Below are positions 23,040 through 34,089 of a stretch of DNA of 64,000 nucleotides, in pieces. Location of the stretch: positions 243,398 through 307,397 of the forward strand of contig WHVA01000069.1 of NCBI GenBank assembly GCA_015179125.1, in the 5' to 3' direction. Position numbers and translations under genes: made by a program. Below the pieces are notes generated by a model, which had not been told where the DNA came from, did no database searches, and saw only the letters and a list, made by a program, of their open reading frames with translations. The DNA comes from Gautieria morchelliformis. Its lineage: Eukaryota; Basidiomycota; Agaricomycetes; Gomphales; Gomphaceae. Positions within the stretch are counted from its first letter, which is position 1, and each line of letters starts with the position of its first letter.

Positions 23040-26000
23040 TCAAATGACGTCACGCAGACTCATAGGGACTTCGGGCTGAAAATGCAAAATTGTTAGCGCA
23101 TATAGACCATACCGCGAAAACCATAACACCGTGGTCCAGAGAGGCAGCATGATACCACGAGGATTTCTAGCTACCTCTCTAGAACTCGGTTGGATTATCG
23201 GATACAAAATCGACGATACGTACACATTTGATCCTAGAGGGAAGGAGGAAAAATGAAAATCACGGGACAAATGAGCACAGAAATTGCGAGACAAAGAGAC
23301 GACTGAACGTACTTGTAGAAGCATTCGATGGAGCGTAACATTTCCACGTCGCCGCCAGTGGCAGTGACGAAATTGATGACGACGCCAGCACGAGAATAAC
23401 TAGAGGAAATCGCAGGTGCAACACTGTCACCCGTGAAAACGTCAAACAGCATCAAAGACAAGACATTAGGGCGTGTATACCGATGCGCATATTCTTCGAC
23501 TGCTTTGGGCAAGTCTGTAAGCTGAGTATTAATGGCGCGTTAACGTAGAGATTTGATACTGTAGTACCGTAATTAATAACCAGAGGAACTTGGAAGACAT
23601 CTGGGGCTTTCACTTGAACATCGTAAACCACAAGGACTTTTGTGACAGGCTGCTGTCTCATCATAATCGATGCCGAACCTCTGAACTTGTTCAGAGCAGC
23701 TAGTTTCGTTCCAGCGTTCATGTCACCATGCTGCATGTCACACGGGTCAACAGTAGCAAGGCGGTGAGAAAGGGGGTAACCCGTACCAGAGGGACAGCCT
23801 CAAGGCCTCTGCTTGCCAATTTGTAAACAACGCTGTCAAGAGCAGTCAAGCCGCCAACATGGACAATGGCCTGTGAAACCTCGATGTCATCAAAGAGGTC
23901 CGCGAGGGCGTCTAACTTCCATTCTCTAGCCTGGGTTGTTTCCGCGTTAGAAGAAGAGGCACCCCGTCCCGAACCAATGATTCCGAGCCCGCCACCGGGT
24001 GTGGCCGGAGTGGGGTCGAGTCTTCCACCAGCAGTGAACGCTAGATATAAATAGAATTGGCGAAGACCGCGAGCGCCATTGCTAGTGTCCGCATGGGTAA
24101 CATTTCCATCTCGTCGCACCAAAACGCGAACGGGTTCGCGCAGCTGAATGGCGTTGGCTAGGTTAAGTACATCCTGGGGTACGGTATTCGAAAATAACGC
24201 CGTTTGTCGCTCGATCTGCGAGCTAGCATTGTTCGGGCCACTGGTGATGTCATTGGCTGGAGGCATTGCGGATGAAAAGCGACGACCGGGTTGGAACGCA
24301 GACGAGCCACCATTAGTATTGCCGTTAGCATCAAACGAGCCAAAGGGAGCCTGAGGAGGTGGTCCGGGGCTAGTACTAGGCGTGCCAGGCACGTTCGACC
24401 CACCAAGTGGGCGTGAACGAGGAGGCGGAAGAAGCTTGACAATATTGAAGACGAAGTCATGAAGATTCCTCGCAATAAGCTGGTCAACCTCGTCCAATAC
24501 TAGGAAGCGCACTTCTGACCCCACTAAACCATGGGGGGCAGTGAATAGAGCGTGCAATTTCTGTGGGGTACCGCAAAGAATATGTGGAACATTTTGATGC
24601 AAAAGATGCAATTCCTGTGTGATGTCTTCACTTCGAACATTAGCACCAACGCCCAGGGCTGAACGAACACTGATGGGGCCGCCAAGGTCTCGGATCATCC
24701 TTTGTGCTTGCGTTGCTTGATCCACTGTAGTAGATATCATTACCACGATGGGGCCCCGGGTAGAGGGTCTGCTGGCCAGGTAACCAAGCGCTATGTGAAT
24801 GGCTGGAATCACATATGCTGCGATACGTTCTTGCGTCGGGGGAGCCTGGGCAATGATATCTGCCCCGCGAAGTAAAAACGGCAAGGCACGTTGTTGTATC
24901 TTGTTAGGAGGGCCCACACTGATGAATTTCAAAACTGATCAGATAGGTCAGGCGCATGGAAGTATGACAAACTAACCCGAACTTAGCTATAGACCGTAGT
25001 AGATCTGGGGCAAGAGGGAGATGTTCCCACTTTGATACCACTGGGCCGCCTTCGCGGGGCGAGCCGTTCCAGTTGTCGCCGGAACCATCAGGCATGGGCA
25101 TCTATGAAAATGTATAAGTCTTACGAGATTCCAAATTCAATGGCAAAGCGGAATCGTGCGACGCACACTGCTCGAGTCTCGCCGCATCAGGCTAGCCACA
25201 GACCTACGCTTATCCCGCAGGAAAGCCTCTGGGCGACCCAACCCAATATTGGTATCCGGAGGTCGCATGGGTAGATCAAGACTGCCAGCCGACCAGGTGC
25301 GCATAGGAGGATTCGGAGTTCTGGTTGATGGCCGAAGATCAGGTCTATTGGGAAGTGCATGCGGACCTGGCATGGGTGGAGGCGGAACAGGGGGCGATGA
25401 TATCTGTTCTGAGAGGTTTCCAGGCGCATTGGATGGAAGGCCCTGACTGGGCGGAAATCCTGTATTCATATTTTGCATGTGCTGTTGAGTCTGAAGAGCG
25501 AGCAACTGCGAAACAGATGTAGTCAGTGTATTCAAGCGCTGGGATATCTGTGCTATCTCGTCTTGAGAACGACCTGGAGGGGTACCGCCGGAACCACCGC
25601 CATTTGCAAACGAAGCTAGCCCGTTGGTGGGCTGTGCCGTTGACATGATAGTAGAGGCGGATGGGGCGAAAGGATTTCTGAATGTGGGCTCGTTACCACT
25701 ATGAAGTCGGTCCGGGGTTCTAAACATCGTTGGCTCGTTGTTCAATGAACGATCCACGAGAATGTTCACTTTGCGGTGAACATCACCCAACTCGCGTCGA
25801 ATGTCTCTGGCAGAAAGTTCACATCGGGCGAGGCGATCAAGTATGTCGTTTATGAACGGCGAAGTCTTAAGCTGGGCTTCGAAGCTATATGGATCGACGC
25901 CCGTGGAGGCTTTTGCGCTGGATTCACCGGCAGACGAGACCGGCGAGGACGTAAGGATCGGGTTAGATGAAGAAGACTTTGAGAAGAGAGCTGTGATAGG

Positions 26001-26570
26001 ATTTGAAAGATCGGACACGCCCGGATGGTCTGGCTGTGGGCCAGGGCGCAATATTCTAATGGGCTGACTTGCTGGCATTCCACTATCCACGCGCGTCGAG
26101 TTGTGATCTTCAACAGGAGGACGTACAGCTCCTTCATGGGTCTGTATAGGCGTACCTCCGGCAGTGATACCCGTGTCATTGGCGGGGTTCACGTCACCGC
26201 TTGCACGTGCATCGTGCTCCACACGCGAGTCAACAAAAGGGTATGCTTTAGTGTCCTCGGTGTGACGTTGGGACGGGGAAAACGAGTTCTCCTTGGACCC
26301 AGACTGAGTTGATTCGGGAGAGTCTGTGCGGGGTGGGTAAGGAGGGCTGGGAGAAGACCTGAAGGACCTGTAGTCCGACATTGAGGACAATGACATATAA
26401 TCCTCCCGGACATGGCCGCTGGGTATCCTAAATCCCAAGCCAGCGAGCTTGTGTTCGTCGCTGCCACCGCCGCCTTCTCCGCCTTGATTTTGATCCTCTT
26501 CACTCCGCGCTATGCCACCAGGAAAGAAGGGGAGCGAAGTAGGATTCAACACGGCCCCGCGCGCGGCCAT
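23040..26570 (-). CDS. eIF4A-like DEAD-box-fold protein with degenerate helicase motifs and long N-terminal extension
   Basis: The minus-strand first exon starts at ATG 26570 (MAARGAVLNP) and encodes about 470 disordered Ser/Pro-rich residues with a helical stretch (SPFINDILDRLARCELSARDIRRELGDVHRK). Further exons give the helicase-like core: VSKWEHLPLAPDLLRSIAKFG, VGPPNKIQQRALPFLLRG (Q-motif region), IIAQAPPTQERIAAYVIP where motif I (AxTGxGKT) should be, VPHILCGTPQKL, and LVLDEVDQLI (DEVD in place of DEAD). The last exons give LPKAVEEYAHRYTRP, where motif VI HRxGRxGR is lost, and end near ECFYK/CPEVPMSLRDVI. Without the Walker A Gly-Lys-Thr it is unlikely to hydrolyse ATP. It resembles eIF4A in the tail and may be a regulatory paralogue. 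The middle splice sites are approximate. Confidence 0.8.
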
Positions 26571-27123
26571 ATTTGGTGAATTAGACGAAGACAATGCACA
26601 GCAGTCGGTGGGCGTCGTCACAGGCAGCTGGAGTGGCGGTTAGTAAGCGATGCGATTATACAGAACAAGAATCATCGCCATAGCCAATAAAGTACCGATT
26701 GCATAGTATGAATGTCACTCACGATAGGGTATTGAGGGATATGCGTGCGTCCACCTCATGCGACCGACCGTCCGTGGGTCGTGGGTGAGGTCGTGGGTGA
26801 GGGACAGAAAAGTAACCTGTTACAAGTCGGAGAGTCACGCGTCGCTTCAGCCCCATCATCAAATCTACGATTATTTCTGGTATCTCCACACGCGCCGACT
26901 GTTACAAAGATTTGTTCCCAACTTCACAGCAAAGTCTGGGGCCAATCGTCTAACATGCCCATTGGAAATCATTACAGCAACCATCTTTTGAGATCTCGTG
27001 TCCAACATTAGTTAAAACAAAGCGCCATGGTGGACCCTTGACAAGCTTCACAGTTCGACAGCCACGCTTTGCGCAGTGCTGGCTCGGCGGTGACCGGCGT
27101 GACCTAGTTTGTCACAGTTGCAA
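26571..27123. other. divergent intergenic region upstream of the DEAD-box-like gene and FMC1
   Basis: About 550 bases. The frame of the DEAD-box-like gene stays open upstream to a GTG at 26621 without an ATG. Contains a short tandem GTGGGTCGTGGGTGAGGTCG at about 26775. No gene supported. Confidence 0.4.
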
Positions 27124-27515
27124 ATGCCCAGCACTGCTGTCGTGAGAGCCTACCGGGGGCTCCTGCGCGAGTTATGGAAATCTGTACTTGTGGTTTTTCT
27201 TAAAGTTGCTCGTCTAACATTCACCCACAGTCTATCTTTCACCAGTCAGCTCGCAACCCCATTATACGTTCCAGTCTCCGGGCTTCTCTCTTGCAACGCA
27301 TGGTCCTGAGAGACGTCGAAAACACGGTTGCTTTTCTACGTGCTGATAGAAATTACAAGGTAAGCCCTTCTAACAGCCTCATGCTAGGAATTTACCAACT
27401 TTGGTAGGCATTATTGGAGCGGTATAGTCCCTTGCATGATCTGTCCGAGGAAGAAAGAATCAAGGCTACGGCTCGGAGAGTTGGCCTGAACACACCCATG
27501 GAATACAAAGACTAG
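27124..27515 (+). CDS. FMC1: FMC1-like LYR-motif mitochondrial assembly factor, 3 exons
   Basis: Exons 27124-27183, 27231-27359 and 27408-27515 join in frame to 98 residues. The N-terminal helix VVRAYRGLLRELWKS carries the LYR-type motif. The second part (RDVENTVAFLRADRNYK, ALLERYSPLHDLSEEERI, ARRVGLNTP) matches the Complex1_LYR/FMC1 pattern. In yeast FMC1 supports assembly of the F1 part of mitochondrial ATP synthase at elevated temperature; related LYR proteins bind acyl-ACP and help iron-sulphur or OXPHOS assembly. Too short for a clear targeting presequence. Confidence 0.75.
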
Positions 27516-28579
27516 TCTTGTCTGGTATAACGTTGCCGATCATCCGTCCTAGTCTTGTGCCGTTAGCGACACGTAGTGATGTTATTGCACCCGCGCTTTC
27601 AGAACAACATTGATAAGATGGCCTCCAGGTATCAATTTGTGTCTGATGGGGATGTGCATGCAATAATCTCAGTGTGCATTCTAGTCGTCACGTATGCGTT
27701 CGTCTTTCCTCGAAGGATGCAACTTTCAGTCACGCCTGTCGGGAATTTTGGATCAAACAGACTCAGTCACTGAGTCTATGTGGCGGTAGTCAAATGAGTC
27801 TCGGGTGGGACCTCAGATATTCGGTCGGCATCAAGATTTTGTGAGGTTCAATGGAAGCGTTCAATCCTGTCCGACTATTAGCCGAGGTCTAGATTACGCA
27901 CAGTCCAGAGTGTCTGAGCACTTTGAAGCTATGAACCCCCTTTACGCTCATAACACTTCGATTGGATCTCGATATTGCAGGCACAATTCAGTCCTCAATC
28001 ACTCTCGCGAAGCCTCCCGCAAGTTAGAAACCTTGAAGCAGGCTCGGATTTGTAGTTATTCACAGCGCTCATCACTATTTCAAGCCTACTCTCATTTCTA
28101 GAGTACGAGACCAGTGCTTCCATGACGAGATCAGCGTGGGTCCGTCGTCACGGTGTCATTACTCGATACAATTCGCGGCTTATCGGCGACTTTCTTGGGG
28201 CATGGATTGTATCAGTCTCAGGGAGCAGCACTCTTACTGAGTTCAACCTATCCCTAATAAAACACCCAGTCTCGATCATGGCTTCGCTGTTTTTTTACAC
28301 CTAATACATATTATGAATACCTGTGGCACCTACATAAACTAAAACTGCTACAAGATACATTTTGTCGCTCAAGGTTTGGACTTCCGTTCTTAGGGAAAGT
28401 TGGCACATGGGTGGAAGTAAGTAAAGGTGCTGCCGCATGACTCTGTGATAATTTCCAGCCACTTAACTTCATCCCATGACAATGATGATATCAATTATAC
28501 TCCTTAAAGCTGCTGTGCATTTATGGTGGAGTCTACACAAGGTGTCTATCTCATTAGTCATCATGCTGCTAGCAGACAT
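27516..28579. other. about 1.06 kb with no supported gene
   Basis: Weak frames such as 27805-28101 (plus, about 98 codons) show no domain or splice context. This marks the edge between the gene island and the repeat-rich part. Part of 28330-28580 may be decayed internal sequence of the gypsy-C element whose primer-binding region is next to it. Confidence 0.4.
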
Positions 28580-29989
28580 GTGTAAGGGCAACCCTTGCTA
28601 GTAATGGAGATCACACTACCACATGAGCTGACAGGGGGGAAATCCAAAGAGAAAAGTCTAAGGATCCCCATGTCATGACCCATCTATTTGCCTTACCTTG
28701 CTATCTCTATGTCCCCCCTCATCGCTCCCCCTGCATCTTTGCCTGAGTTCTCCCTACCCTCCGACCACTCCTCCTCTATGTTTGCTCCATTTGCTCTTCA
28801 TCCCATTTGCTGAATGACCATTCGCTGCTCGCATCATTCGCCAACAGGCACGCCATCAAACACGATCGACATCCTCTACCCGGCGTGATGGTTCATCACT
28901 GGCCCCATCACCTTCCCGACCCAACCCCTTTAGGTGTTCATATGGCTGGAATGCATTTGCGGGACATCCTACCTGTAGGTCGTGTGGGATCAACCTAGCA
29001 GACGAAGAGTCCATGCAGGGTGGTGTATATGCAGGTCCCAAGGCTTGTTTTTGTACATAAACACCTTCGTCCCCTTTCCTTCTTGTCGTTTCATGTTCGC
29101 ATTCCCCTTTCATTCTATTGTATCTGTGTTTCATCTATTTGTATCATGACTGCGCACCCCTATCCAACCCTGACTCCAGACGGCCTCTTTCCTATTTGCT
29201 AGCATCATATGAGCATTCGATACAAGTAGTCTACATTCGCATGTATATTCTCCAGTTCAATTATCATACGTCTATCTTGTGCAAAACTTGACCTCACTGT
29301 GATCCTCGTCTTGAGCCCTCTCCTGTAGATTCCTATCTTCAACCAGAGGAGGACTTAAGCACCACTGGTGAGTTTTCGTACTTCACCTTCGTTACTTTAG
29401 CCTTCGAACTATTTTCTGTGCTGTCGGCGAAGGGCTCCGAAGGGGTGCCTTTGCCGGTGAAAGGATTGTTGCTACTTAAAACAACCTTTCTGTGACACCT
29501 TGCATGTTACATCATTGAGTGCCATGGGCTATTTTCGCTACAACTGTAGATAGGGCGAGCTCTGTTTGGGAAGCCCTCTTATCTTCTGAACATTTGTTGG
29601 TTCACCTTATTCGCCGAATGGCATATCTCTTCGCACAAGCTATTCGGGCATTCGCTGTGTTCACTAATACATGATATTAACGCCTAAAAACCAATCTTGA
29701 CACCCCACTGCCAGTGAGCCCATATTATACTACATAGCCAGGGCCATTGGTACTCACCAGCGACCCTGTGCTCCCCTCGCTTTCCTGGCCCCTGATTGAC
29801 CCTGGATGCCACATACTATCACTTCTGACAATGATCTGAAAGCAGAAGTGTGAGAGTGGAGAATCAAGCAGAACTGGCAGGAGTGCTTGTAAAAGCAGAA
29901 GTGGAAATGGAAGCAGAGCAAGCAGAAGTCGGAGCAGTGTCAGAGCTGGAAAGGTTGGAATTGGAAAAGGGGGTGTCCCGTGATGGATG
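28580..29989 (-). mobile_element. gypsy-C LTR plus primer-binding region, relic, interrupted by a solo LTR
   Basis: On the minus strand 29989-29708 followed by 28670-28629 reads as one LTR (about 324 bp), related to 62648-63063: both share the GGGACACCC...TTTTCC start, TTAGACTTTTCTCTTTGG and the CCCC(T)TGTCA end. Next comes TGTGGTAGTGTGATCTCC and AGGGTTGCCCTTAC (28628-28580), the same leader as after the LTR at 63063. The internal coding region is lost. A 1,032-bp solo LTR sits inside with a CCCCA duplication. Confidence 0.75.
28671..29702 (-). repeat. solo LTR of family R1, 1,032 bp, with 5-bp target duplication
   Basis: Minus-strand reading starts TGTCAAGATTGG and ends GTCATGACA (TGTCA/TGACA inverted ends). 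It is flanked by perfect CCCCA duplications (28666-28670 and 29703-29707). Removing it restores the surrounding gypsy-C LTR. Other family members are at 41614-44663 and 45054-45744. No coding capacity, so the superfamily is unproven. Confidence 0.85.
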
Positions 29990-30374
29990 GGTAGCAACCT
30001 TGACACTCTCAACCACGCTACCTGAAAAAATCATGAGGGCCGCCTGATCTGGTATAGTTTCCCTTATCTTCACAACTCACTATCATCTTATGGGGACACC
30101 ATCAATGGTGATGTTATATAGCTACTGAGTAAGCCAAGCCACTGGAACATAAATGTAGAACAGGGAACAAGAATAATGGACAATGGAGACAAGAAGAAGG
30201 AGAAGAGAAGGAAAATAGAGGGAAAATCTAGAGGGAGGTATTCCCCTGACATCAACCCCCCTCTAGAATGTGGTGTCTCGATCCATGCATCTTCCCAAGA
30301 TGAACCAGTCTGTCAACTAACAGCCCCGGAAGTGATAGAGCAGGTGGAAACCGGTGTAAGGAGGGGTGTGAGTG
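29990..30374. other. 385 bp between LTR relics, purine-rich, no supported gene
   Basis: Includes a purine-rich run (30176-30245) and a short plus-strand frame (about 67 codons, Lys-rich) without recognisable features. Probably decayed element sequence. Confidence 0.35.
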
Positions 30375-31110
30375 TGTAAGGTTGTTGGCTTATTACTTGT
30401 GTTATCACAAGGTAGTAGAACTTGATCAAACTATGGTGATTCTAATACGACGTAGTGACGGTTACAGGTAAAGTTAAGCTTGTAGAGGACAGGAATTATA
30501 GGCAGTAGGTATGGACTTGTTATTCAAAAGAATAGACTAGAAATCAATTCACTCTCTCAGTGAATTTAGTGGTCACTATAAATATATTATACACTACCTA
30601 GAAATCAATTCACTACAGAGGATTTCTAGGTCAATAAATGCAAAGACTACTAGACTAATTTACTTGCCTCTCTCAGTGAATTTAGTGGTCACTGAGAGAG
30701 GGGGAAATGTGTTCCACTGCGCATGTACTACTACCCGGCCCTTTAGCGCCCAAGAGCTCGCGCGTCGAAGTCATTTCAGACTCCGCTGGGTGCAGCCGCT
30801 TGTGAAAGTAGGAATAACAAGATGAAATAGAAAAATAAAGAATGAGTGGAAAATTTCGAAAATAACCAGAGAAATGGATGCATAATACAAGAACAATGTG
30901 AGAAGAAATTGGAAGGCCACACAACAAATTGGATATATTATGCTTGATTTTGGTGCAGGAGCATAAATGCACCCAACAAAGCTGGGGAATCCCGGGGGAT
31001 TCCCACGCAAGAACTATACAGTGGGTCCGTGAGGACCCACTGGCACTATGTAAGCTACCAGCTATTATGTGTTGCCGCGAGGCAACACAGGTAAATACCT
31101 ATATTTACAC
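30375..31110 (-). repeat. gypsy H 3' LTR, interrupted by copia B solo LTR
   Basis: Minus-strand reading starts TGTAAATATAGG right after the polypurine tract and ends CCTTACA; about 233 bp once the 498-bp copia LTR and its duplication are removed. It contains hairpins such as GTGTTGCC...GGCAACAC (about 31067-31086) and GTGGGTCC...GGACCCAC. A relative at 45745-45931 lacks the former, so hairpins differ between copies. Confidence 0.75.
30481..30978 (-). repeat. copia B solo LTR (498 bp) with AAGCT target duplication
   Basis: Minus-strand start TGTTGGGTGCATTTATGC and end CTCTACA; homologous to the copia B 5' LTR at 37151-37580. Perfect 5-bp duplication AAGCT (30476-30480 and 30979-30983). It contains an internal duplication around CTCAGTGAATTTAGTGG that makes it longer than the other copy. 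Confidence 0.88.
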
Positions 31111-31131
31111 CCTCCCCCACTATAGAGAACT

Positions 31132-33149
31132 CTAGTCTCCATAGATGTCGTCATCAAGGTCTTTATCCTTGGGTGACGGAGTGTTGTCCATTGGGACGTC
31201 CTCGTATGGAGCCAGCAGGGGCCGGGGGTCCACGTGCATCGCATCCGCATGAGCGGATGTAGATGGGCCAGGTCCGGCTTGGGGTTGGTACAGACCCATT
31301 TCAAGAGATGGGTCGAGTCCCATCTCCTGGATGAAGGCGGCCTCCGCAGCCTGATCCGGCTGCGGATCCGGGGAGCGGGACACAAGTAGCTCATTGTTGA
31401 GCTGTTCCGAAGTGCTCGCGGCCGCTTTCTCGCGGGCGCGCTGGGACAACTTCAGTCCCTGTATGCCACCGCTGCCCTGTGTGTGCAGCGGTGTTCGTGA
31501 CTTCCTTGTCATGAAGTCGCTGGAAGTATCCCTCTATCCAAGGGATACGTTCATGGTTTATGCCGGCATGAAGGGCTAGCATGACGTGAGCTCCTTCAGC
31601 GGGATCTCGTGCGCGAGTCTGTTCCTGAGCGGGAACATCCCAGTGATCGAAGCCCGCAGGGTGTCTGCGGCAGGCGACGGGATCGTGATGTTGGTCACGA
31701 GGTCGAGCCATTGGCCTGGCATACCAAACAAGTCACTTAAACGTGACTTGAGAGGGGATTGTGGCTTGCCCTTGGGGGCCAGGATCCGTACCCACATCCA
31801 GATATCGATAACTGTTGTGTTGAGCCCACCCTCCACATCATCGCAGATGGCGGGAGGGACTCCTTTCGCGTTGGACCGCCACCCATTAAGCACTGTGATG
31901 ATATCGTCAGGTGTGCCATCCAAAATGTTGATATAGTTTGGACGGGGCTTATGGGTTCCCTCCTCGCGGAGGCGCCAGAACGCCGTGTTCATCTCCGGTG
32001 TGCGCTGGTTGACTGGAGTGTCCCTGGCGAGCACGAGGAGGTCTAAAAACCTCTGCTTGCTGATCGGGCAGACGTGGTACCACTCAGCAACACGAGGGAC
32101 CGATCTGCCTAGGGGCTGCGGCAAGCGGCCCGTCATGGAGATAGGTGGATCTCCATGTCTCAACGGCTCCCCTTCCCCCAGGTAGCGTGGTATAACTCCC
32201 GACCCCGGCGGTGGTAGCACAATGTGAGGCCCAATATACTGGGCTTGCACTGTGGCTAGTGCCTGTTGTAGTCGGGGGTCGTCGACGTTGTGCGCCGATG
32301 ATTCTGCTAGATACGTGTCCTTGATGCATTCTAGTTCATCCACCAGTCCGTTTTCCATGACTGGCGGTGGGAGACATTTTCTGCGTTTCCATTTGGAAAC
32401 GCGTACAGGCCGATCTGGTTCATAATTGTCCCAGATCAACATGTCCGACAGCCACCCGGCCAGGATGTTGGAGTCATACGACTCGAGCGGCGCCGGTGCA
32501 GTCGACAGCGTGGTGACTGTCGCTGTCCTGGATGCCGCTCGGGCGTCCATGACGGGTGCCGTGCTGAGCTCCGTGATGCGGTTGGCCAGCGCCGGACCTG
32601 CTGAGAGGGGCGTGGCCCCTGGGGCTAGTGTTGCCCCTTTTTTGTGTGATGGCAATGGAGCCATCGGGCGGGAGGATGGACCGGCCACAGGCTGAGCCTT
32701 TGGCCGTGGCAGGGCAGGACATGTCCGCCTGGCTCCTTTGAGTTGTTGTTTCAACTCGTGGATTTTGTCGTCTCTGCGTGAGACTCGCTCACGCTCGGAG
32801 ATGAGGGTCTGCTTGAGGCGCTCAATCTCTGCCTGAGCGTCCTCAACTGCCATCCACCTGGCCCCTTTGGTGATCCAGGGCGAGGCGTCCTCAACGGCGT
32901 AGCAATGTCATCGTCTAGCATCCGTATCTTACCGGAGTTGGATGACTCCGCTAGGTGTGTTGCGTATGACTCGCAACATTCGCATTTATCTGAGTGAATA
33001 ATAGCGAGGCCGTCGTTCCACGACGCTATCTCCCAGTTTTTGGGAGCTAGTTTCTTCGAAAATATCGTGGCGGCCCCCTTCTTTGGGGCCGCTGGTTGTG
33101 GCATGGACGTTGATGTCTCAACGTCCATGGCTTCTTTGATGCCATCCAT
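31132..33149 (-). pseudogene. extra ORF downstream of pol in gypsy H (env position), unknown function, frameshifted
   Basis: Three adjoining minus-strand frames (33149-32751, 32853-31576, 31512-31132) read like one protein of about 600 residues broken by two indels. Features: a Cys-rich motif (HSDKCECCESYATHLAES), a basic/Ser-rich linker, a predicted coiled coil (AQAEIERLKQTLISERERV), a Pro-rich linker and a compact C-terminal region (NYINILDGTPDDIITVLNGW, VDIWMWVRILAPKGK). No signal peptide or membrane segment is seen, so it is not an obvious envelope protein. The C-terminal region resembles a recurrent family of Agaricomycete hypothetical proteins that I recall but cannot verify here. Confidence 0.6.
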
Positions 33150-33270
33150 CTTCGTTAGAAGATGGTGGTGGTCTCTTCTTAAGAAGTGAAGCGCCCTTGG
33201 AGAGATTCGAGGTGAAAATTTATAGTGCCGTGGCTTGGCGCGTCACGTGATCACACGTGACTGATGCGTC

Positions 33271-33981
33271 CTAATGCCGTTTAGGCAGGTCGCGTGGTTT
33301 GGCCACGCCTTGAAGCTCTAGATAGGTATTTAGGGCTTCGAGGTCCTTACACGATGACATGGGCTCCCATGTCACGTCTCCTAGAGTCCATCTGACTTGG
33401 AACTCCAGGTCCTTCGAGTTTATCCATTGATGGGATAAGATCTCATCGACGAGCCACTCTTCCTCGTCATTCACCCCAAAGTCATAGAATGACTTTGCTT
33501 CTTGACGAGGGAACAGATCATTGTTGTTCGCTTCATACCCTTGTATGAGGCTGGTATGAAACGTCAGCGTGATGTGCCGGTTTGTCAATTCCTCCGGTAA
33601 CTTGAGGGTTACTGTTGAGGTGTCATTCTGGGCCTCCTTCACACAATATGGTCCTATATATCGCGGTATTAGCTTCCTAGCCCTCCCTTTCGGCAGGGTC
33701 AGGTTTTGGGTTGACAGGTATACGCGGTCTCCCACTGCATACATGTCCCCTTCGCGACATTTCTTATTAGCTTGAAACGTCTGCATCACGCAATGCTCTA
33801 TGATGGCATCGTGTACTGCCATTAGGTTCCATCGAGCCTGATGTGCGAATTTTGTCACTCCCTTGAAGGGAGTGTCCATGGCCATTGGCAGGTCGATCTG
33901 TGGCATATATCCGTGGTTCAGCTCGAAGGGCGCAAACCCTGTCGTCGAGCTGACGTTGCTGTTTAAAGCAACCTTAACCAT
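33271..33981 (-). CDS. gypsy H integrase C-terminal part with chromodomain
   Basis: 236 codons. The N-terminal half is the end of a gypsy integrase (SSTTGFAPFELNHGYMP, then the GPY/F-type region RKLIPRYIGPYCVKE). The C-terminal 60 residues form a chromodomain (EEWLVDEILSHQW...LEFQVRWTLGDVTWEPM). Chromodomains direct chromoviral integration to heterochromatin. It is separated from the catalytic core by the 22-bp minisatellite, which destroys the frame. Confidence 0.85.
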   Translation of the reverse strand: MVKVALNSNVSSTTGFAPFELNHGYMPQIDLPMAMDTPFKGVTKFAHQARWNLMAVHDAIIEHCVMQTFQANKKCREGDMYAVGDRVYLSTQNLTLPKGRARKLIPRYIGPYCVKEAQNDTSTVTLKLPEELTNRHITLTFHTSLIQGYEANNNDLFPRQEAKSFYDFGVNDEEEWLVDEILSHQWINSKDLEFQVRWTLGDVTWEPMSSCKDLEALNTYLELQGVAKPRDLPKRH

Positions 33982-34000
33982 TGGGCACTTTCTGGCCCAG

Positions 34001-34087
34001 TCCTTCTGGTCGTCTTTGACGGTCCTTCTGGTCGTCTTTGACGGTCCTTCTGGTCGTCTTTGACGGTCCTTCTGGTCGTCTTTGACG
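34001..34087. repeat. 22-bp minisatellite, about 4 copies, inside gypsy H integrase
   Basis: Unit TCCTTCTGGTCGTCTTTGAC plus GG repeated about four times without visible variation. Twenty-two is not a multiple of three, and the array separates the integrase core from its C-terminus. Confidence 0.9.
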
Positions 34088-34089
34088 AC

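Noticed and set aside
27805..28101. 98-codon plus-strand frame
   Set aside because: No similarity, no introns and no repeat context; within expectation for random open frames.
28671..29702. R1 repeat as a Helitron or TIR transposon
   Set aside because: Helitrons lack target duplications and this copy has a perfect 5-bp one; the inverted termini are only 5 bp (TGTCA/TGACA), which fits an LTR.
30682..31010. Frames of 79-96 codons on the minus strand
   Set aside because: They lie wholly in a copia B solo LTR and at its border and have no conserved motif.
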